NCBI GenBank assembly: GCA_026417845.1
Contig: JAOACM010000297.1
Coordinates: 1-5,795 of the forward strand
Source: Planctomycetota bacterium
GTDB lineage: Bacteria; Planctomycetota; SZUA-567; H5-PLA8; CALKMO01
Direction: 5' to 3'
Length of the DNA: 5,795 bases
Numbering within the stretch: position 1 is the stretch's first letter; the number at the start of each line of letters is the position of its first letter. This document shows positions 1 to 5,681 of the stretch, in pieces. The notes beneath the pieces are model-generated. The model did no database searches. It saw only the letters and a list, made by a program, of their open reading frames with translations, and was not told the DNA's origin. The position numbers and the translations under genes are program-made.

Positions 1-179
1 GCCTCAAGGACGGGCCGGTTGCCCGGTGCTCGCCCGCGGCCGGGGCGCGCCGCTTCATCCGGAGCCGTACGCGCCACAGGCACGCAGCGAACCGGGCCGT
101 CAGACGGGCCGCATGGCGCGATTCTGAGGACGTATCCTCCCGGGCATCGTCCTGTCTACGGAAAGGGAGGTGCCGCAAG
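1..179. other. upstream leader, or 3' end of an unseen upstream gene
   Basis: No recognisable protein is encoded here. All three + strand frames stay open for a long way, as expected by chance in such GC-rich DNA. Frame 1 is open from the first base to a TGA at 181-183 that overlaps the ATG at 183 (TGATG). Frame 2 ends with TGA at 125-127. Frame 3 runs without a stop into the cytochrome b gene and has the strongest G/C bias at third positions over its first 30 or so codons. None of the three translations shows a Rieske, cytochrome c or other motif that I know. A Rieske gene would be the expected upstream neighbour, but that is not shown here. Confidence 0.25.
163..171 (+). promoter_or_regulatory. 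ribosome binding site of the cytochrome b N-terminal gene
   Basis: AAGGGAGGT is a strong purine-rich Shine-Dalgarno sequence. It lies 8 bases before GTG 180 and 11 bases before ATG 183. It supports a start at one of these two adjacent codons, with GTG at the better spacing. Confidence 0.6.
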
Positions 180-965
180 GTGATGTCCGCGCCGGGTAAC
201 AAGACAGGCAGGCGGGCGCGGCGCGTGCTGGATCGTCTCGCGCGGCTGTTCCTCTTCCGCGACGGCATCCCCGCATCGGATGCCGGCCGCGCGGCCGCCG
301 TGCGATCGAATTTCCTCCTCCATCTGCATCCCTCCCGTGTAACTCGCAGGGCGGCGCATCCGTCATACACCTGGTGCATGGGCGGTCTGGCTACGCTCGC
401 TTTTCTGATCCTGACCGTCACGGGCGTACTGTTGATGTTCTACTATCGCCCGAGTCCCGAATTCGCGTATCTCGACACGGCCGGAATGTCGGAGGGAGTC
501 CCGTTCGGCAGATTTCTCAGGAATCTCCACCGGTGGTCGGCTCACGCCATGGTCATATTCGTCTGGCTGCACATGCTCCGCGTATTCCTGACAGGAGCTT
601 ATAAGCCTCCCCGCAGGTTCAACTGGGTGGTTGGTGTCTGCCTGCTGGTCCTGACAATGCTGCTGTCGTTCACAGGATATCTCCTGCCCTGGGACCAGCT
701 GTCGTTCTGGGCAGTTACCGTTGGATCAAAGATGGCTGCAGCCGCGCCCGTGGTGGGCGGCGAGGGGCCGGCGATCCCCGGCACGGAGGATGTCCTGCAG
801 CGGTTCAGCCTGAAGGTGCTGCTTCTGGGCGGTTCGGATGTGGGGCCGGCCGCGCTGCTCAGGTTCTACGTGCTGCACTGCATAGTCCTGCCGCTGGCGT
901 GCGCGGTCCTGATGGCCGTCCACTTCTGGCGGGTCAGGAAGGACGGTTTTTCCGGCGGACTTTGA
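180..965 (+). CDS. cytochrome b, N-terminal (b6/PetB-like) subunit of a Rieske/cytochrome b complex
   Basis: This is the haem-carrying half of a split cytochrome b, an inner-membrane protein that oxidises quinol together with a Rieske protein and a C-terminal cytochrome b subunit (encoded downstream). The 261-residue product has four membrane helices at about 63-88, 116-137, 147-169 and 229-250. The haem ligands are visible as two pairs, His117/His131 (14 apart, in LHRWSAHAM...LHMLRVF) and His233/His248 (15 apart, in RFYVLHCIVLP...VHFW), the same spacings as in cytochrome b6. The PWDQ motif at 170-173 and the closing RKDG-SGG are also family hallmarks. Cys66, in WCMGG, sits exactly 23 residues before YRP, as does the Cys of b6 that binds haem c_n. 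The N-terminus is about 60 residues before helix A and rich in Arg. GTG 180 is preferred because of the ribosome binding site; ATG 183 is equally possible. Family assignment is confident; the name of the exact complex is not. Confidence 0.95.
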   Translation: MMSAPGNKTGRRARRVLDRLARLFLFRDGIPASDAGRAAAVRSNFLLHLHPSRVTRRAAHPSYTWCMGGLATLAFLILTVTGVLLMFYYRPSPEFAYLDTAGMSEGVPFGRFLRNLHRWSAHAMVIFVWLHMLRVFLTGAYKPPRRFNWVVGVCLLVLTMLLSFTGYLLPWDQLSFWAVTVGSKMAAAAPVVGGEGPAIPGTEDVLQRFSLKVLLLGGSDVGPAALLRFYVLHCIVLPLACAVLMAVHFWRVRKDGFSGGL

Positions 966-1132
966 CGGCCCGGGGGCTTTTGCTGCATAAAGGGCGCAAT
1001 ATCCTGGCGAACAACATGTTGCGAAGCTACGCCCTGGCAATGAGATTTACGCACAACATATTGTTCTACAAGGGCTTGCGGCTTTGTTCAGGGCCTGTAC
1101 CCCCCCCGGATGGATTCGGCCTGGAGACAGCG
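966..1132. other. noncoding gap, first part
   Basis: This begins the 571-base gap between the two cytochrome b genes. No open frame here resembles a protein. The DNA around 990-1070 is less GC-rich than its surroundings and contains two copies of ACAACATRTTG (1011-1021 and 1053-1063). The GC-rich run just after the stop codon (GCCCGGGGGC then TTTT, about 968-981) could only fold with a two-base loop, so I do not call it a terminator. Confidence 0.6.
1011..1063. repeat. two spaced copies of ACAACATRTTG
   Basis: ACAACATGTTG lies at 1011-1021 and ACAACATATTG at 1053-1063, so the copies begin 42 bases apart, about four helical turns. The first contains the perfect palindrome CAACATGTTG (1012-1021). 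Two palindrome-like sites on one face of the helix could be operators, but no promoter is evident beside them and chance is not excluded. Confidence 0.3.
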
Positions 1133-1191
1133 GAAATCCCGGGCGCCGCAGCGCCGCGGAGTCGAGATCGCAAAGTCGCAAGCCTCGCGGC

Positions 1192-1236
1192 GGCAGGTTT
1201 TCGGACAGGTTCTTAGAACCTGCCCAAAAACTTTCC
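1192..1236 (+). repeat. long inverted repeat at the junction of units 1 and 2
   Basis: Arms at 1198-1212 and 1216-1230 pair over 13 of 15 positions around the three-base loop TTA (1213-1215). Weaker pairing extends outward to 1192 and 1236. The core is CAGGTTC-TTA-GAACCTG. It could form a hairpin in RNA or a cruciform in DNA. It forms because the right end of one 83-bp unit meets the left end of the next. There is no T-run after it. Confidence 0.7.
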
Positions 1237-1274
1237 GTCGGGCGGTGCGGATCGCGAGCGTATAAGCTGAGCGC

Positions 1275-1318
1275 CGGAGGTTTTCAGACAGGCTTTTAGA
1301 GGCTGGCCGGAACCTCCG
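1275..1318 (+). repeat. inverted repeat at the junction of units 2 and 3
   Basis: CGGAGGTT at 1275-1282 and AACCTCCG at 1311-1318 are perfect complements and close an imperfect stem with further pairing of CAGGCT with AGGCTGG-type sequence around a TTTTAG loop. Like the inverted repeat at 1192-1236, it is produced by abutting unit ends. Confidence 0.6.
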
Positions 1319-1512
1319 ACCGGATCTGGCGGCCTGCTGCGGAAGCCTTGGTCGCCACTGGAGTTTTCAGGTGGGATATGAGAGCCTGTCCAAAGACCTC
1401 GGGAGGATCTTGGGCTTGAGGCTGCCTGTCTTCCCGTCCGGAGGTTTCTGGTAAGGTTCTCAGTTGTGTGCAATAAAGCCCGGCCTGAGGGCGCGGATCC
1501 CGAGTGGCGGTC

Positions 1513-1525
1513 GGGGAGGAAGGAG
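1513..1525 (+). promoter_or_regulatory. ribosome binding site deciding the start of the cytochrome b C-terminal gene
   Basis: A purine-rich stretch, GGGGAGGAAGGAG, ends 11 bases before ATG 1537. The alternative GTG at 1504 has nothing comparable upstream and would place this stretch inside the coding region. ATG 1537 is therefore favoured. The spacing is a little long. Confidence 0.5.
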
Positions 1526-1536
1526 TTCTCGAAGCG

Positions 1537-2784
1537 ATGTCGGCGCCGTGGTGGTTACGCGAAATCCTGAACTTTGCGTCCCGCCCCCCGCTGGTGCTGG
1601 GCTTCCTTGCCGCCCTCGTCTTCGCGGCCGTCTTTTTCCGGAGGCGTCTGACGAGGCCGATTCCGACCATTTTCGTGGCGGCCGCTTCGGCGGCGATTTT
1701 TGCCCTCTGTCTGTCGGACGGGACGTTTCGGGGCAAGGCGCTGGATGCGGACAACGCTGTAGTGTTTCTGCTGCTCAGCCTGACCGCAGTCGTCCTCTGG
1801 ACGGCAATTAGAGAAGCCGCGATAAACGACAGGGGGCCGACCGCAGCGCCGCCCGGGGAGGCGGCCGGGGAACGGAGCGGAGAGTCTGGCGACGGAGCTG
1901 CCGGCGGCCCTGCCGGCGGCGGGATCGCGACGGGAGAAAGCACGCCGGGAACCCCTCCCGCCGCGGTTCCGGGAATGGGATATCCGCCGCCCGCGGAATC
2001 CGCTGACGGCCCTGGCGCCGGGGCCGGGGCGACGCCGGATATCAAGGTCACGACATGGCCGCATCTTCTCTACATCGAGCTTATAGCGGCCGTTTTCGCG
2101 ACCGTGGCGCTGGCGGCATGGGCGATGATCGCCGACGCGCCGCTGGAAGCGCCCGCCGATCCCGGTCGCAGCCCAAATCCCGCAAAGGCGCCGTGGTACT
2201 TCGCCGGTATCCAGGAGATGCTTGCTTATTTCGACCCGTGGCTCGGCGGTGCTTTCATCCCGGCGCTTATCGTGCTTGGCCTGGCGGCCATACCATACCT
2301 CGACCCGGATCCTTCAGGAGCCGGCATGTATACGTTCCGGCGGAGGCCCGCGGCCGTGGCGGCGTTCCTGTTCGGTTTCGTGGCGTTGTGGATCGGACTG
2401 ATAATGGTCGGAACTTTCGTTCGCGGACCGGACTGGGATGCATACGGGATATTCGAACCGTGGGGCGGCGCGAGGCTCGAATGCCCGGCGGAGCGTCCGC
2501 TGTCGGATGCATTCTGGGAGGGGCTGCTGGGGCGCGAGCTGCCCGCGTGGCCGCCAGCCAGGGAACTGCCGGGGATACTGCTCCTCATCGCCTATTTCGC
2601 CGTTCCGCCTCTCCTGGCGGCAAGGGTTGCGCCTGATGTCCGGCGTCGGATGGGCGCGGCCAGGTTCTGGATGGCCGCCTTTCTTATCTTGGCAATGCTT
2701 GGCATTCCGGCGGTCATATGTTTCAGGTGGCTTTTCGGCATACGGCATATCGTGAGCATTCCGGAGGTGCCGTTCAACATATGA
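1537..2784 (+). CDS. cytochrome b, C-terminal (subunit IV/PetD-like) subunit with N-terminal membrane extension
   Basis: This is the second half of the split cytochrome b and should complete the quinol-oxidation (Qo) site formed with the N-terminal subunit. From ATG 1537 the product is 415 residues (426 from GTG 1504). Three helices lie at about 17-35, 41-60 and 72-92. Next comes a Gly/Ala/Pro/Glu-rich linker at about 100-168, and then five more helices at about 176-198, 238-254, 271-293, 344-364 and 376-399. Family signatures are TWPHLLYIELI (173-183), APLEAPADP (201-209), NPAKAPWYF (214-222, at the PEWY position), IPYLDP (252-257), RGPDW (296-300) and the closing VPFNI. The PEWY Glu is replaced: the motif reads APWY. 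From memory, related bacterial cytochrome b C-terminal subunits also carry the INDR-type segment (96-99) and extra helices before this domain, but with a much shorter linker. There is no CxxCH, so no fused cytochrome c. The gene is separated from its partner by a repeat-filled gap, so co-transcription is uncertain. Confidence 0.9.
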   Translation: MSAPWWLREILNFASRPPLVLGFLAALVFAAVFFRRRLTRPIPTIFVAAASAAIFALCLSDGTFRGKALDADNAVVFLLLSLTAVVLWTAIREAAINDRGPTAAPPGEAAGERSGESGDGAAGGPAGGGIATGESTPGTPPAAVPGMGYPPPAESADGPGAGAGATPDIKVTTWPHLLYIELIAAVFATVALAAWAMIADAPLEAPADPGRSPNPAKAPWYFAGIQEMLAYFDPWLGGAFIPALIVLGLAAIPYLDPDPSGAGMYTFRRRPAAVAAFLFGFVALWIGLIMVGTFVRGPDWDAYGIFEPWGGARLECPAERPLSDAFWEGLLGRELPAWPPARELPGILLLIAYFAVPPLLAARVAPDVRRRMGAARFWMAAFLILAMLGIPAVICFRWLFGIRHIVSIPEVPFNI

Positions 2785-3374
2785 GGCGGCCGGCGGGACC
2801 GGTTGCGATGTCTCCGTGCGGGAGAGAGAGATTTGCGCGGGCGGCGGGGGGCTTACCCCAGCCCTCCAGAATGAACACGCTCCCGCCGGACAGCGCTTTT
2901 CGCGATTTTTACCACAGGCGTTTTTCGAAGAGCGGCGGAGGCAAGCCTGCGCGTAAATCTCCGCGCCCGCTTCGTCGCGTCCTCTCTGACGGCCGTTTCT
3001 GCGGACCAACAGCGCAACTGCCTTCGGGTGCATGGCCGTAGCTGCGGGACCGGATATGGGAGCCGGACTCCTGCTCCGCTTCCGGACCTCTGGAGTAATT
3101 GTCTGACGGACCCATATAATATGCTGGGACGCAGCAGACAGAGCGCCCCATATGCAGCAGCGCCATTGCCCCGTTCGGCACGCGCTGCAAAAAAAATGCA
3201 TCCGTCTCCTGAACGAAACAGCGAAGCGGACAATTGCCATCCGGCTGTAAGGGGGCGGGCCCGTATGTATGTGCCGGGCATATTCCTCGCGGGCCGTTCC
3301 AGGGTTTTGCATTTGCGGCCATGCACCCACTGCCTTCCGATTTGGCGACTTTCCCTTTTCGAAAAGCAGCTTCT

Positions 3375-3403
3375 TTGGGTAAAATTTTAAGACAGGATAG
3401 GAT
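3375..3403 (+). promoter_or_regulatory. weak promoter-like AT-rich patch
   Basis: TTGGGT (3375-3380), a 17-base spacer containing TAAAATTTTA, and TAGGAT (3398-3403) resemble a poor sigma70-type promoter. It is the most AT-rich spot in the region and faces the propeller gene about 400 bases downstream. The match to the consensus is partial, and a lineage with different promoter preferences cannot be judged this way. Confidence 0.2.
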
Positions 3404-3582
3404 TCGGTTGGCTTTTCGGTCTACCGGCTCTGCGGTTCCGCTTCGGGCCGGGCGGGATGGGGAATCGCTGCTCCGGGGGGCAGCGATCCCGGACGCGATG
3501 TTCGGCCGCCGGGAAAAGATGGAAGCCGCCCGCGGCGTGCCGGGTCGGGGCGCATGGCCGCGGATGCGCGGGATAGAGCAGG

Positions 3583-3604
3583 GCAGCGTCAGGCTTGACG
3601 CTGC
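3583..3604 (+). terminator. perfect 9-bp hairpin, terminator-like or operator-like
   Basis: GCAGCGTCA (3583-3591) and TGACGCTGC (3596-3604) are perfectly complementary around the four-base loop GGCT. Only a short T-run (GTTTCC) follows, so it is a marginal intrinsic terminator. It lies about 200 bases before the propeller gene. A dimeric regulator site or leader attenuator would look the same. Confidence 0.4.
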
Positions 3605-3788
3605 GTTTCCCTGGCCGTCCGAGGTGGGGGGGGCGAATGCCGGCGGGGATTCTGGCGCTCCCGGCATTTACGGCCATGCATCTGCCGGGCGCGCGGCCGG
3701 TTTCGCGCTTTGGGACCACAGAAGAAAGCGCGAATCTTATCCGTCCAGTGTATTCAGTGGGAGACGGGTCCGTTTTGCGGCTTTGAAG

Positions 3789-3795
3789 AAAGGAG
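3789..3795 (+). promoter_or_regulatory. ribosome binding site deciding the start of the propeller gene
   Basis: AAAGGAG lies 8 bases before ATG 3804, an ideal arrangement. The same reading frame is open back to a TTG at 3234, but this site together with the signal peptide that follows fixes the start at 3804. Confidence 0.85.
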
Positions 3796-3803
3796 ATGCC
3801 CAC

Positions 3804-5681
3804 ATGGTTAAGCGCCTGTTTCGCGGACCGGTTCCGATCGCTGTCGCCGCGTTCCTGATCTGCGCGGTTTCCTTCCTCGCGCACGCGCTGATCAATCCGA
3901 ACTTCACGCCCGTGCATCTGACGGAGCGGGCCGAGCAGATACTGCTGCTCAAGCTTAAGGCTCCGAAGGATGGAAAAGCTGAGGCCGAGGTGGTCCGCGC
4001 GCTCAAGGGGAAGGCCCCCGGCAAGACACTCGCGATAGACCTGACCAGGGCGGCGAACCCCGAGCAGGGCAAGGCGATAGGCGAGATGATAAAGGCCGTC
4101 GCCGGCGGCGACGGCCCGGCGATCATATTCGTCGGGAAGGGGGAGAACGAGGAGCCGATAAGCAAACTGCACCTTGGCGGCAAATGGGTCTCCCTCGAAA
4201 AAGGCGCCGACGCGGCCTCGTGGGAGGCCGACGCGATAGATTCGAAGATGGAGGCCACGTGGGCCGGCGGGACGGACATGCTGCTCAAGATAACCGAGCT
4301 GATCCTTAAATATCCCGATACCGACGTCCCATCGTCCTGCGCCGGGAGCTGGGAGGAGCCTGTCAACATAGGAACGGTCAAAGGCAAGGTCGGTCGCGTG
4401 ATGGCCGTAGACATCGCCGGCAAGGGAGATCTGGCGCTGTTTGTGGCATCCGACGGCGGCGACAGGGTGTTCGCTTATGACGCCAAGGCTAAGAAGTTCG
4501 AGGATATCAGCGGCCGGATCAAGCTGGGATCGAAGTCGGTCGTCGCGACGTGGGGCGATTTCAACGGCGACGCCAGGCTCGATCTGGCATCGTGGGACGG
4601 CAAGGCCCTGACGATATGGTCCCAGGATGCGGGCGGCGCCTTTTCACAGGCGGCCGCCGCGGGGGCGCCGGAAGGAGGGTGTGTTGGCCTGGCAGCGACG
4701 GAGGCCGGGGTTAAGGGGCGGGCGGGGCTGTTGTGGAGCCCGCCGGGCGGGCTGCCGGTGCTCCTCGTACCCGACGCTTCGAAGCCGGCGGCCTTCTCGG
4801 CGCGGCCGCTGGCATCTGACGTCAACGCTGGAGGCTTTGGCGCGGCCGGCACATGCCTTGTCGCGGACTTCGACGGCGATGCGATTCCCGACGTCATTCA
4901 GCCATTCGCCAAGGGAAGCATCTTCTTCAAGGGGAAGGGCGGTGGCGCTTTTGAGTCCGGCGTTGCGTGCCCGGTTCAGCTGGGCGAGGGGCGGACGGGC
5001 GCCTGCCTGGGCGATTTCGATGCCGACGGCAGGCTCGACGTCCTGACTATGGCCGAAGACAGCCCCAGAGTGTGGCAGAACGCCGGCGGCGGAAAGTTCA
5101 CCAACGAATTTTTCATATGCGGAGAGTTCTCGTACATATCCAAGCCCGGGTGCATCATGGGCAACGCATGCGATATCAATAACGACGGGAGGCAGGACAT
5201 ATTCCTGGCTTCCTCCGAGAGGGGCGCGCAGGTGTTTTTCAATCGCGGTTTCCGCAGTTTTGGCCATGCCCACCAGCCGATAGACATAGCGGAGGCACAG
5301 ATAATCCCCGACGCGCTCAACGGACAGCAAGCCGGAGTTCTCGCCGATCTCAACGGCGACGGCCTCCAGGATATGGCTCTCATCCTGCCAGACGGGAGGG
5401 TGTTCGTGCTCCAACAGGCGTCCGGCGGTGGGGAAGCGCTGGTGGTACGCGTCGCGCTCGCGCCTGGCAGCGGTTGCGCCGGGCCGGTGACTGTCAGTGC
5501 CCGGAACGACCGGATGCCGCTTGGCGCCTGGGCAGTAGCGCCTGGCGTGAGCGAAGCGGTTTTTGGCAGGACTACTCCCGGCGAGGTGACGATCAGGTGG
5601 CGTATGCCATGCGGGAAGGAGCAGGAAAAGAAGTTCGAGCTGGAGGACAAACCGATACGATTTGTGTTGCCGGCCGAGTAA
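3804..5681 (+). CDS. exported VCBS/FG-GAP repeat beta-propeller protein
   Basis: The 625-residue product starts with a typical Sec signal peptide: KR near the start, a hydrophobic core at about 9-25, and an AHA cleavage motif at 26-28. Cys20 is not in a lipobox. Residues 30-180 form an N-terminal domain I do not recognise; 107-111 is a beta-strand-like segment and 154-170 a probable helix. From about 190 to 540 run FG-GAP/VCBS repeats with Ca-binding type loops DFNGDARLD (252-260), DFDGDAIPD (355-363), DFDADGRLD (404-412), DINNDGRQD (457-465) and DLNGDGLQD (515-523), plus a degenerate one near 202-214. This fits a six- or seven-bladed propeller. The last 85 residues (AVFGRTTPGEVTIRW...CGKEQ) weakly resemble an ASPIC/UnbV-type C-terminal domain. 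It probably binds a protein or sugar ligand outside the inner membrane; the ligand is unknown. No CxxCH or catalytic motif is seen. It stands about 1 kb from the cytochrome genes, so a shared role is unproven. Confidence 0.9.
   Translation: MVKRLFRGPVPIAVAAFLICAVSFLAHALINPNFTPVHLTERAEQILLLKLKAPKDGKAEAEVVRALKGKAPGKTLAIDLTRAANPEQGKAIGEMIKAVAGGDGPAIIFVGKGENEEPISKLHLGGKWVSLEKGADAASWEADAIDSKMEATWAGGTDMLLKITELILKYPDTDVPSSCAGSWEEPVNIGTVKGKVGRVMAVDIAGKGDLALFVASDGGDRVFAYDAKAKKFEDISGRIKLGSKSVVATWGDFNGDARLDLASWDGKALTIWSQDAGGAFSQAAAAGAPEGGCVGLAATEAGVKGRAGLLWSPPGGLPVLLVPDASKPAAFSARPLASDVNAGGFGAAGTCLVADFDGDAIPDVIQPFAKGSIFFKGKGGGAFESGVACPVQLGEGRTGACLGDFDADGRLDVLTMAEDSPRVWQNAGGGKFTNEFFICGEFSYISKPGCIMGNACDINNDGRQDIFLASSERGAQVFFNRGFRSFGHAHQPIDIAEAQIIPDALNGQQAGVLADLNGDGLQDMALILPDGRVFVLQQASGGGEALVVRVALAPGSGCAGPVTVSARNDRMPLGAWAVAPGVSEAVFGRTTPGEVTIRWRMPCGKEQEKKFELEDKPIRFVLPAE

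Larger units (their letters stand above)
1133..1464. repeat. tandem array of four diverged 83-bp units with inverted-repeat ends
   Basis: Units lie at 1133-1215, 1216-1298, 1299-1381 and 1382-1464, each 83 bases. A typical unit begins GAGCCTGTCC followed by (A/G)AAAACCTCCG and ends with the reverse complement, CGGAGGTTTTC then (A/G)GACAGGCT, about 58-61 bases after the start, then a short TTA/TGA-like junction. The start is GAACCTGCCC at 1216, GAGGCTGGCC at 1299 and GAGCCTGTCC at 1382. The end is GGAGGTTTTCAGACAGGCTT at 1276, GGAGTTTTCAGG at 1360 and GGAGGTTTCTGG at 1440. The first unit keeps only its right end (AGGTTTTCGGACAGGTTC, 1195-1212). Differences are mostly transitions, and unit centres are not conserved. 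A fifth unit lies at 5682. The units resemble small REP- or MITE-like elements; no transposase is present. There is no protein-like reading frame across the array. Confidence 0.75.
3030..3679. repeat. four dispersed copies of CGGCCATGC in alternating orientation
   Basis: The 9-mer occurs as GCATGGCCG at 3030-3038 and 3552-3560 and as CGGCCATGC at 3316-3324 and 3671-3679. The order is therefore minus, plus, minus, plus. The copies at 3310-3325 and 3665-3680 agree over 15 of 16 bases (CATTTRCGGCCATGCA). The copy at 3029-3040 is a perfect 12-base inverse of 3669-3680 (TACGGCCATGCA). I did not find the 9-mer in the three genes. These could be regulator sites or the ends of decayed elements. Confidence 0.5.
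2785..3803. other. 1-kb region without a convincing gene
   Basis: Long open frames cross this stretch on both strands (for example about 2909-3667 on the minus strand). Their translations are Arg/Pro/Ser-rich, have no domain or membrane pattern, and lack good ribosome binding sites, so I treat them as chance frames in GC-rich DNA. Visible elements are a perfect TATAAT at 3115-3120 without a matching -35 box, an A8 run at 3189-3196, an AT-rich patch at 3375-3403, four copies of CGGCCATGC, and a 9-bp hairpin at 3583-3604. The last few hundred bases probably contain the leader and promoter of the propeller gene. No clear U-tract terminator follows the cytochrome b gene. Confidence 0.6.

Noticed and set aside
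1133..1464. CRISPR array
   Set aside because: Repeats are diverged, 83 bases long, directly abutting and inverted within each unit; there are no uniform spacers and no cas genes.
1504..1536. GTG 1504 as the start of the cytochrome b C-terminal gene
   Set aside because: The purine-rich ribosome binding site lies downstream of it, before ATG 1537; the extra 11 residues add nothing recognisable.
1296..2051. Minus-strand open frame of about 250 codons
   Set aside because: It is the shadow of the repeat array and of the Gly/Ala/Pro linker of the cytochrome b C-terminal gene.
2884..2920. Terminator of the cytochrome b C-terminal gene near GCGCTTTTCGCGATTTTT
   Set aside because: The stem is only three base pairs long (GCG/CGC), too weak for an intrinsic terminator despite the T-run.
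3115..3120. TATAAT as a promoter -10 box
   Set aside because: There is no acceptable -35 sequence 16-18 bases upstream and the nearest gene start is about 690 bases away.
2909..3667. Minus-strand open frame of about 250 codons in the gene-free region
   Set aside because: The translation is Pro/Arg/Ser-rich, without domain, signal or membrane pattern, and overlapping open frames exist on the other strand, as expected for GC-rich noncoding DNA.
3234..3803. Possible 190-residue N-terminal extension of the propeller protein starting at TTG 3234
   Set aside because: The ATG at 3804 has an ideal ribosome binding site and is followed at once by a signal peptide; the upstream stretch has no domain-like or hydrophobic pattern.
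3861..3863. Cys20 of the propeller protein as a lipoprotein anchor
   Set aside because: The residues before it (Phe-Leu-Ile) do not form a lipobox, whereas an AxA signal peptidase I site follows at 26-28.
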